Shown: positions 50,792-64,000 of the stretch, piece after piece
Position numbering within the stretch: position 1 is the stretch's first letter
Layout: each line of letters starts with the position of its first letter
From: Glandiceps talaboti
Taxonomy: Eukaryota; Hemichordata; Enteropneusta; Spengelidae
DNA: 64,000 nucleotides
Direction: 5' to 3'
Assembly: GCF_964340395.1 (NCBI RefSeq)
Contig: NC_135569.1
Location: 16,198,519-16,262,518 of the forward strand
Notes under the pieces: model-generated
What the model saw: the letters and a program-made list of their open reading frames with translations, nothing else
Told to the model about the DNA's origin: nothing
Database searches by the model: none
Position numbers and translations under genes: made by a program

Positions 50792-50893
50792 TATGAATTG
50801 TAAGAATTGTGGAATGATAGATTCCTTGTAACACATATAGACAGTATGAATTGTAAGAATTGTGGAACGATAGATTCCTTGCAACACATATAT
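50792..50893. repeat. 53-bp tandem duplication
   Basis: TATGAATTGTAAGAATTGTG, then GAA(T/C)GATAGATTCCTTG, then AACACATATA, at 50792 and 50845. The copies are nearly identical. Confidence 0.9.
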
Positions 50894-52818
50894 CTTTAGA
50901 CTGTTGTCAAGTGAAGAAGCTCTGACTTACGATTTCTAATATTATTAATCAACATTCGTAAAGACATGTTAAGTGTATCAAATGCAGTTATTATCTTTAA
51001 TTGTAACTTTCAGGTTAACCCGAACAAATATTCAGAAAAGACGAATCTATTCTTGACCTTTTTATCTTATATGGCAAGTGACCCATAAATATACATAAAT
51101 ACATAAATATTGGGTACTGGAAAATAAAATACCTTTACAAACTATGCTAAGAAGTAAATATAATATGCGATTAACATCGAACAAGAGATGAAACAGAATG
51201 AAGCAAGGTTAGCAACATTTCATAACATTTTGAACTTCTTGTAACATGGTTGTTTTCTTTTTTGCATCTGTAAGTGATCAATTCACTGTATTTTAATGAA
51301 AGAGAAAAAAAGTAAGGCTACATACTAAACAACATGTTTGACTGAAGCATACATTTACTTGCATAGTCAAAAAGGAAATATAAATGGCAAACGTTTTTAT
51401 GACATCAAAAGAACGAGCGTCATTTTAGTCCAAGTAATTAAAACTCGGTTCTTGTGTACATCAACTTTACAACAAGGGAATACTAGAGAAAGGAAACGAG
51501 GACATTTCGACGACATGATTAAGTATTTATGGCAGTATCTTTTATCCATTTTGCTTTTTCCAAGCTAGTAGTCTTGTTAGAATAATTTAAATTTGATTCA
51601 ACCTGACAACTATCAAAAAACATTAAAAGAGACCGAATCTGACGTTCCTCTTAGGCAGGAAAAGCAATATGTTTTCATCATCACTTAGTGTCATGTAGTC
51701 TTCCAGAAATTGAAACAATACTTTTATTTGGTGTGTAGTAACTAAATGTCTCCTTTTGATGACCATTTGGCAGTTTAATAATAAACGAAACATTAGAATT
51801 CTGAGATAAGAAATATGCCACTATTAGGGGAAGCAATGACATATGCAGACAAACTTTCAGAGTTTCAGAAATATTCAAATACGCTATTTGCATGATCATG
51901 TTCGTGATCTAATGATCATGTGTTGCAACGTAGGATACAATAAACACAGTGCGAGGCATACTAATAGAGACGCTTCTGTGTCATACACTACGCTTTCAGT
52001 TCAAGGCATCATTCCCACTTACATCACTCGGAGCACTATTTAATTTTAGGTGGACTGGAAAGGTAAAACCGAAATTAAAGAAGACATTGTTAAAGTTCTC
52101 GAGCCATAGCGAGTTAAGTGAGGATACATTGGATATGTGCCTGTAGCGATCAGAAATTTGATAGCACTATTTACAATGTATCTTGTAATTAGACCATGTA
52201 TCCACATAGTTGTAACATATTTTCCTCGAAACATATTCCACAAACTTCTAAATAACTTTAAATTCAATGAAGAATCACTTTAAATTTAAGCTATTTAATA
52301 TTCTGTTTACGTTACTCCCTGCTCACATACGTACATAGGTCTAGCAAAACCCTGCATATAGCACCTTTCGTCCGATAAGAATACAATACTATTACGTATA
52401 TATACAGAAAGGCATTCGTCAGTTAAAGATATGTTTGCTGCATCCCTGGTTTATGTACACTCATATTTCAAAGATATCGCTGAACACATAAATATGGGAT
52501 TAGGAATTCTACCCTGTATCTACTGTGACGGCTTAAATATTGTGACCTTTGTACAAGAGTATTGTTGTCAACCATCCATCCATCAGTGAAGATCGTGATG
52601 TAATGACCCAATGGTCTAGCACTAAAAATAGATTCGTAACAACACGCTTTATGCCAGACTGTGAGTTCTCAGGTATAAAACCTCGCGAGACTTGTAGTGG
52701 TAGAGAAGCACATTAAAAACAAAGTAATGATTGAACACTGCTACCAATATTTTGGAATTCGAAAACGTTCACGTTCAGATACGCAACATCGTAATCAATA
52801 ATCGTGACAATGTTGATA
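50894..52818. other. 1.9 kb of unassigned DNA
   Basis: Short frames only (up to 76 codons). No receptor exon is recognised. Confidence 0.5.
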
Positions 52819-52935
52819 TTGAAGTGGCCATATCGTAATTATTCCCGATTTTTAATTTATAAAACAATTTTATTATGGCGTCCTACTAATGATAAATTAA
52901 AACTCCAAAATAAATACTCAATCCCCATCCATTTA
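52819..52935. mobile_element. Short copy of the TTAA MITE
   Basis: Left: TTGAAGTGGCCATATCG, GATTTTTAATTTATAAAACA, ATTTTATTATGGCGTCCTAC. Right: AATCCCCATCCATTTAGCTA plus CTTTAA. Both sides match the arms of the element at 26772-27113, but the central region is deleted, leaving the two arms almost joined. The left TTAA has become TTGA. Confidence 0.7.
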
Positions 52936-52951
52936 GCTACTTTAATCACAT

Positions 52952-53082
52952 TGTGTGTCTGTGTACGTGTATGTGTATGTATGTATGTGTGTGTGTCTGT
53001 GTCTTTCTGTGTGTCTGTGTATGTGTGTGTGTCTGTGTCTGTGTCTTTCTGTGTGTCTGTGTATGTGTCTGTGTCTGTGTTC
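52952..53082. repeat. TG-rich (TGTGTC)n-type low-complexity tract
   Basis: Mixed TGTGTC, TGTATG and TCTTTC units. It creates C/V-rich and T/D-rich artefactual frames. Confidence 0.9.
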
Positions 53083-53840
53083 ATACACATAATATGTAAT
53101 ATCCATATACATATCTTCCAATATATGCTATTTTGGTTACTTGAAATCTTGTCCGAATTCATTCAGGGTGCCTACAGAGCATTACCCCACACGACTAATC
53201 CATTGTCAATTTAGAATGACACTGACATGAACTTTGATTGATATTAATTCAAATTAAATTAAATTCAATCTGGACAATAGTTAATTAATCTGTCTGTCCT
53301 ATAATAACAGTCAATGCAATCTTCTATGTGTCACAAATACATCCATTACGAAAACTAACTAAAATATGGAAGCTTAAGGTCGAAGGCCGACTCAGTAAAA
53401 AAAAAGTCTGATGTAAACCTCGTATACATACAGTGACAATTAAAATTATATACAACATGGCGAGTGATAATGAGGACAAAATTAAGAATTAAGAATAGAT
53501 CTTAATTATTTCAGATATATGTGATATAGTTATTGATATTAAACCATATTTTTGTTCATTCATTATCGACATATGGGAAATGTAGGTTTTAGTAGAAATG
53601 TTAATAACAAATACAAGTACAAAATTGTAACCAGGCTATCTCCAGCTTTAAGAATAACATACGATATAAAAGTAAGTAATTGTATGCATAGTTGTGAAGC
53701 AATGCGCAGATGGTATGTAAATTCATGACCCATTAATAGAAGATAATACTTCTTGCTATATCCGGGAACGTAAAGGCACCTCCTAAATCATCTCTACTCT
53801 ATATGCCTTAATGAAATGTATTACATATAAGTAAAAGTAT
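53083..53840. other. Unassigned DNA
   Basis: No feature recognised. Confidence 0.5.
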
Positions 53841-53909
<69 letters not shown>

Positions 53910-53911
53910 AT

Positions 53912-53943
<32 letters not shown>

Positions 53944-53945
53944 AT
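53841..53945. repeat. (TATC)n then (TA)n microsatellite
   Basis: About 17 TATC units (53841-53909) followed by a TA tract broken once by CATG. Confidence 0.95.
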
Positions 53946-54676
53946 GCATACTTGCGTTTCAGTTCTGCATTTAAATGCACTCTATGCGATACTTAAAAGT
54001 GAATGGGGTTTTAAATGATTGAATAAGAATCAAATAACTGAGATACAGGAGCTACGACAACACCAATATACTAACCATGCTTGATTGTGCCATGAAGCCA
54101 TTATGCCGTTGTGCCAAAGAAACCATTTCTGGTCGCTTAATTTGAGATGGTTCATATTTTTCTTTGATGTAATGTCGTAGTGATAATATTTAATAGTTAA
54201 TATTTCATATTCATGTATGTTACAATTTACTTTACATCCTCTAAGTCTAAAAGTCATTTACAAATAAATCAATATATGTAAATGACATATCTAGCGTACA
54301 TAACTAAACACGAACTGTGTATTGTTTTAACGAGTTATTATCAAGGTTAAGGTCACGCACAAATGATTTCTAATACTCCCTCCCGGAATACCTGGGATAG
54401 GCTTTTAAATGTATGCATGCACCATAGTTATAATTAAATGTAATGTTATACCCTACCATCAGTACTTATTTTTTGCTATTTTTAATTTTGCCATGCGGTG
54501 TCGATATTTTACCGTTACCAAGAACCACTATCAACTTTGTAATGATTATAACTAAAGGTAAACCCCTTAGTTGTGTTTTTTAAATGAATATTGTTTGATC
54601 GTTAATTGTTTAACCTATAGTGCATTGTTTAATATAATTAAGGTGAAAAACCTCCAAGGCAAACAGTGTTAATGTG
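53946..54676. other. Unassigned DNA
   Basis: No feature recognised before the SINE head. Confidence 0.5.
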
Positions 54677-55260
54677 GAGTCATAATGGGTGAATGATTAG
54701 CCTGACCGCCTTGGAATCTACAGGTTGCATGTTATGGAGTCACGATTGGTGAATGGCTTGGAATCTGCAAGTTGCAGGTTGTGAGGTCACGATGGGTGAA
54801 TGGCTTGGAATCTACAGGTTGCATGATATGGAGTCACGATGGGTGAATGGCTTGGAATCTGCAGGTTGCAGGTTGTGGCCATGGAGTCACGATGGGTGAA
54901 TGGCTTGGAATCTACAGGTTGCAGGTTGTGGCCATGGAGTCACGATGGGTGAATGGCTTGCAATCTACAGGTTGCAGGTTGTGGCCATGGAGTCACGATG
55001 GGTGAATGGCTTGGAATCTACAGGTTGCAGGTTCGAGCCCTGTCACTGCCTGCTGTTTGTTTGTAAGTGGCTAAAGTCCTTGGGCAAGATTTGAACCACG
55101 ACTGTGCCCCAGTCAACCCAGCTGTATAATTGGGGACCTGGTAGGATGTAGGTTGCAATGTGAAGGCTTTAATCCCATTTTTGTAGCATATACAAACAAT
55201 TATGGTCAACGCTTGTCCAATTCGGTTAATACAATCAACACCTTCTGCTCCTTTTTTTCT
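54677..55260 (+). mobile_element. tRNA-derived SINE with tandemly multiplied head
   Basis: The 5' part is tRNA-like. The first copy has a box A-like TGGGTGAATGATTAGCC (from 54686) and an anticodon-arm-like GACCGCCTTGGAATC. The last copy has a consensus box B, GGTTCGAGCCC (55030-55040). The head occurs seven times (starts at 54677, 54737, 54784, 54831, 54884, 54937, 54990; mostly 47-53 bp apart). The body follows with CCTTGGGCAAGA, CCACGACTGTGCCCCAGTC, ACCCAGCTGTATAA and GGGGACCTGGTAGGA. From memory this body resembles the central domain shared by several marine-invertebrate SINE families. The 3' end is uncertain and set near a T-rich run at about 55250. Confidence 0.7.
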
Positions 55261-55452
55261 GATAAAAAAGCAACATCTCAAAACCTTGGATAACAATCAT
55301 TGTTTTTCAGGGTTTTCACTTGTGAAGTGTAAGTTTTGAAAGCAAGTCACCAAAACATGAAAATCATGGTTTAAAATTTATCACATATACCAAGAAAATA
55401 AAAACCCAAAACAGATCAGAAGGTGTTAATCTAGAAAATCTTGGAGAAAGCG
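55261..55452. other. Unassigned DNA, possibly SINE tail or flank
   Basis: No clear boundary or target-site duplication was found. Confidence 0.4.
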
Positions 55453-55508
55453 GTTGCAGAGTGGTAGCGAATCAGTGTCAGTTGCAGACTGGTAGGGAAT
55501 CAGTGCCA
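55453..55508. repeat. 28-bp direct duplication
   Basis: GTTGCAGA(G/C)TGGTAG(C/G)GAATC plus AGTG(T/C)CA, at 55453 and 55481. Confidence 0.85.
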
Positions 55509-55625
55509 GTTCCACAGTCCTGCACCGTTCGAAGGATTACCTGAAACAAAAATATGATTTGTCATTACCTGCATACCCTGATTTTGTGTGTAAATATCTG
55601 TATTTGTGTGTGTATGTGTGTGCAT

Positions 55626-55635
55626 GCGCGCGCGC

Positions 55636-55674
<39 letters not shown>
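55626..55674. repeat. (CG)n-(TG)n alternating purine-pyrimidine tract
   Basis: GCGCGCGCGCGT is followed by about 18 TG units. Alternating purine-pyrimidine DNA of this kind favours the Z form. A second GCGCGCGCAC patch lies near 55810. Confidence 0.9.
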
Positions 55675-61302
<5,628 letters not shown>

Positions 61303-61402
61303 AAGTCAGTGGTAAGATTTGTCCGTAGTACAGTGCTCGATACGTCTGCACGCAGAGCGGAGTATATGTTGAGGGTAGAAGAAAATCAAGTCGGGTTTTT
61401 CG

Positions 61403-61444
61403 TCTCTACAAGCCTGTTTCGTGAGTAAATCACTCGTCAGGAGA
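61403..61444 (-). ncRNA. Hammerhead ribozyme, type I, minus strand
   Basis: Exact mirror copy of the plus-strand ribozyme because of the palindrome. On the minus strand CTGACGA is 61440-61434, GAAA is 61420-61417, and predicted cleavage falls between 61407 and 61406. The two ribozymes lie head to head around the axis, so a transcript from either strand contains one functional-sense hammerhead and one antisense copy. Confidence 0.78.
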
Positions 61445-61462
61445 TGTTGATGTACATCAACA

Positions 61463-61504
61463 TCTCCTGACGAGTGATTTACTCACGAAACAGGCTTGTA
61501 GAGA
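61463..61504 (+). ncRNA. Hammerhead ribozyme, type I, plus strand
   Basis: All core parts are present in order. Stem I is TCTC (61463-61466) with GAGA (61501-61504). Core 1 is CTGACGA (61467-61473). Stem II is GTGA/TCAC (61474-61477 with 61483-61486), closed by loop TTTAC. Core 2 is GAAA (61487-61490). Stem III is ACA/TGT (61490-61492 with 61497-61499), closed by loop GGCT. The cleavage triplet is GTA (61498-61500), with predicted self-cleavage between 61500 and 61501. The very short stem III is typical of the minimal hammerheads in Penelope-like elements, which tend to need a dimeric arrangement for activity. Confidence 0.8.
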
Positions 61505-61535
61505 CGAAAAACCCGACTTGATTTTCTTCTACCCT

Positions 61536-61540
<5 letters not shown>

Positions 61541-61605
<65 letters not shown>
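61541..61605. repeat. (TA)n microsatellite, right of the palindrome
   Basis: About 65 bp of pure TA, directly continuous with the right arm of the palindrome. Confidence 0.95.
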
Positions 61606-61609
<4 letters not shown>

Positions 61610-62799
61610 CCATCAGAACTATGTGACATAACATGTACAAGTTAATGGGATAAAGCAGCAAATGGCAGATCATGTCGTATCTTCCATTAATTCACTGATA
61701 CTTCGATAGTGATTTATTGATTCCGAAATGGCCTTTGAACCCCACACTGTACTTTAGTTTATAACTTGTGCTATCATATGTCAGATCACGAACTTCAAAA
61801 ATTATTAACACTTCAAAATCCATGACGGCCTAATATTACGGATGTGATTTGAATGTTGATGGAAAATGTCGATCAAGTCATAACCTGTCTGTCAGTATCG
61901 ATCCAGAAGTACAGATTATCATGGTGATAATTATAAAATCGTGTTCTTTATTTTTGCGAATTAGAGTACAGTTTGTACCTAAATATCAGTGTTATGACAT
62001 TACAGGCGAGAGAGACATCTTTCTTTTAAATTGACCTCACAGAATAGAATAAACTGAGAACCAAATTGTGTGTACTTTCTACTATTTTCTCAATGAATGA
62101 TGAAATACTCGATGTGCTATGAGAATGTTAGGATTTATTAACACAATGAGTGGTCTTTAATACTAGTATTTGAGTAGACAAGTATAAAACCAAAATTTAA
62201 AAATAAAACAATTTGAAAATTGGGTATTGTTGAAAATATGGCAAATATTGGTTAGATATGTGGTGCCAGCTGCCGTTTTGGTGATAGCTTAATCAGTGAT
62301 ATATCCTGGAAGCACGTTTCACTTTATTTATGTTATGTACAGCAAATATTCGAGTTTCAATGAAATGTTATTTTTTCTGAAATGAAAAGTAAACTCGACA
62401 AACAATACCAGTGCCATTGTAAGTAAACATTAAACAGTAAACAGTAAACACAAAGAGCAAAGTACAGATAACACTTGTTACTGTGTTTCCAATGAACCTT
62501 ATTCAGCAGAGATTTAGTTCAACATGTTCTATATTTTTACAATTTCACATCATTCAGCAGTGATACACGTCTTTATAAACGGTTAGATCGGTTTTGTGTC
62601 TTGCGGTTCTTGTAGTAACATTTGGTGTCACACTCACAGTATATCTTGGCAGGATACTACAATTGTATAAAATCCGACAATTCCTCCTCACACTAGTGAT
62701 ATATAGGCTTATTTGTACATAAAGTTAAACTGATTTATCTATAGACCCATGTATTCTTGTCATATACATTTATTACATAAAACACACAACGTTCATTAC
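61606..62799. other. 1.2 kb of unassigned DNA
   Basis: A 61-codon frame at 61849 is unremarkable. A short AAACAGT repeat occurs near 62430-62450. Confidence 0.5.
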
Positions 62800-63080
62800 A
62801 TAAGACCAAATAAAACCCTGTGTTTCCGATAGCCCGACCAACCCTAGTTTGAGCCTCCAACCCTAAACATTTTTTTCAACATTTAAAAAAAGAGATAAAA
62901 AATTCACGTCTCGTTTCTTTCCTGACCGATGTCTGTACATGTTTCTTCAAACTGTCACAAAAGGGGTATTCTGACCCACATTTCTTTATTTTTTGGTCAA
63001 ATCAATATTTTTCAAAAATAAAAACAATTAAAAAGATAAAACTCCCGACCTACCTACCCTATTTTCTGAGGTCATGTTAT
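62800..63080. mobile_element. Possible diverged CCCGACC-ended repeat
   Basis: The left end has CCCTGTGTTTCCGATAGCCC plus GACC, similar to the end phrase GTGTTTC-ATTACCCGACC at 37745. The right end has CCCGACCTACCTACCCTA, similar to CTACCTACCCCACATATTCT at 10260 in copy 1. Alignment is short, so membership of the TTAGGCCTAA family is only suggested. Confidence 0.3.
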
Positions 63081-63307
63081 CGATAACAAACACTTATTTG
63101 TTTCGCCTAAGATACAGGAATAATACATAACAAGTTATAAAGAATACAATTTTAAAGGAGTTCCTAAGAAAATGATGATGGTGCTATAAATGTAGTCCAT
63201 CTCTCATAGTCCGTGTAAGAAATATAGAACTTGTAGAAATAACTATCATGATTATCAAACGACAAGTGAATCAATAGTCTGTATTCCGAGAAACTCATTG
63301 TACTGTG

Positions 63308-63545
63308 TTAATCAATTGTTCTCGTGCATCTGATGATACAAATGGAAGTGATATAGACAAAGGAATCGACCACATTAAAAATAAATATTCCTCCAGCAAC
63401 GGGACTAACGTCCAATATCGAATATATATTCTCCCAGAACAGACAACGTTTATCCTTCGTGTCACTTCTTAGTAGATGTTCTCGAACTTTTGACAAATCA
63501 GCAAGCGACATCTCATGGTGCGTGGAAACACGTGTGTCTTTACCT
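63308..63545 (-). CDS. Possible exon, product unknown
   Basis: Minus-strand frame following GATACTTCAG (a usable acceptor near 63546). It encodes a stretch beginning KDTRVSTHHEMSLADLSKVR, then EHLLRSDTKDKRCLFWENIY, SILDVSPVAGGIFIF and a hydrophobic tail, ending in TAA. The charged helix-like first half with balanced composition looks more protein-like than most frames here. I recognise no family and see no convincing donor, so it would have to be a last exon or simply chance. Confidence 0.25.
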
Positions 63546-64000
63546 GAAGTATCATGTTATTAATCACATCTACTGTAAGTCTAATAAGCTAAGCAATGTA
63601 CGTAAGCGTAAAGGCTAGGACAAGGTCAATTTATAACGTGGTTAGGAAATAGGGTCACCATGCACCATAACCTCGGATAATATTTCAGAAATGGTTTATT
63701 TAGGCGCCGTAATTTAATCATTTATTCATTAAATACAGAAATACGCCATTTAAAGCAGATCATGGTTAACTTTTATTGTTATTACAGATTCTATCCTATA
63801 TTAAGAAGGTCATACTGCAGATATGATGTGAAATGATACTAATCAGTAAAAGGGGAGTACTGTACAGTATGATATCATACGGTCAACCTAATTTTTTTCT
63901 TCGTAAGATTTTCCTGTTATATAATACGTTACTATATCAGATATTCAATTTGATTTCGATCTTTTTTCAAGATGTCGCGTGTATAATTACTGAACGTATA
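63546..64000. other. Unassigned DNA to window end
   Basis: No feature recognised. Confidence 0.5.

Larger units (their letters stand above)
61363..61544. repeat. Perfect palindrome, 91-bp arms, no spacer
   Basis: The arms 61363-61453 and 61454-61544 are exact reverse complements, with the axis inside GATGTACATC. Every base of 91 matches, which implies a recent origin or ongoing homogenisation. A palindrome this long can extrude as a cruciform. Confidence 0.97.

Noticed and set aside
54900-55296. Overlapping frames on both strands over the SINE (64 and 92 codons)
   Set aside because: They are explained by the repeated SINE head and body; SINEs are non-coding.

Overview
This window looks like non-coding nuclear DNA from an invertebrate animal, most likely a marine lophotrochozoan; other invertebrate deuterostomes or protostomes are not excluded. 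The basis is: AT-rich sequence with no dense ORFs, GT-AG splice signals, one exon of a nicotinic-acetylcholine-receptor-like gene, many (TACA)n, (TA)n, (CA)n and (CT)n tracts, a tRNA-derived SINE of a type seen in many marine invertebrates, and a hammerhead-ribozyme palindrome typical of Penelope-like elements or animal retrozymes. There are no bacterial-style operons, rRNAs or intact transposase or reverse transcriptase genes.

The only coding segment I can name is an exon at 45310-45446 (+). It encodes the start of the extracellular domain of a Cys-loop receptor. It is bounded by a good 3' splice site and a GTGAGT donor, so most of the following sequence is probably intron. Exon 1 and the third exon are not recognisable here. 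Immediately after the exon, 45417-47580 is a minisatellite of about 51 units of 42 bp. Each unit is a copy of the last 30 nt of the exon plus the first 12 nt of the intron, including the 5' splice site.

Layout: 1-586, a 37-bp minisatellite running off the left edge. 0.6-18 kb, mostly unassigned DNA with microsatellites and one TTAGGCCTAA-ended repeat (9940-10326). 18.19-18.82 kb, a TIR element full of AGCTATG motifs and palindromes. 19.1 kb, a GTACA pentamer array. 21.9 kb, a fold-back element. 22.8-23.8 kb, a large inverted-repeat element with arms of about 300 bp. 25.6 kb, a second TTAGGCCTAA repeat in opposite orientation. 26.8-27.1 kb, a TTAA-flanked MITE with a shortened relative at 52.8 kb. 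31.05-31.56 kb, a GATGT satellite. 34.2 kb, a GTAC/GTAT array. 45.3-47.6 kb, the receptor exon and its derived array. 50.5 kb, a 28-bp minisatellite. 54.7-55.2 kb, a SINE with a tandemly multiplied tRNA-like head. 58.3 kb, a long CT tract. 61.15-61.6 kb, a perfect 91-bp-arm palindrome between (TA)n tracts, carrying a hammerhead ribozyme on each strand. 62.8-63.1 kb, a probable diverged dispersed repeat.

Three further open stretches (42.1-42.4 kb minus, 47.9-48.1 kb plus, 63.3-63.5 kb minus) have exon-like features but no recognisable family. They are listed at low confidence.
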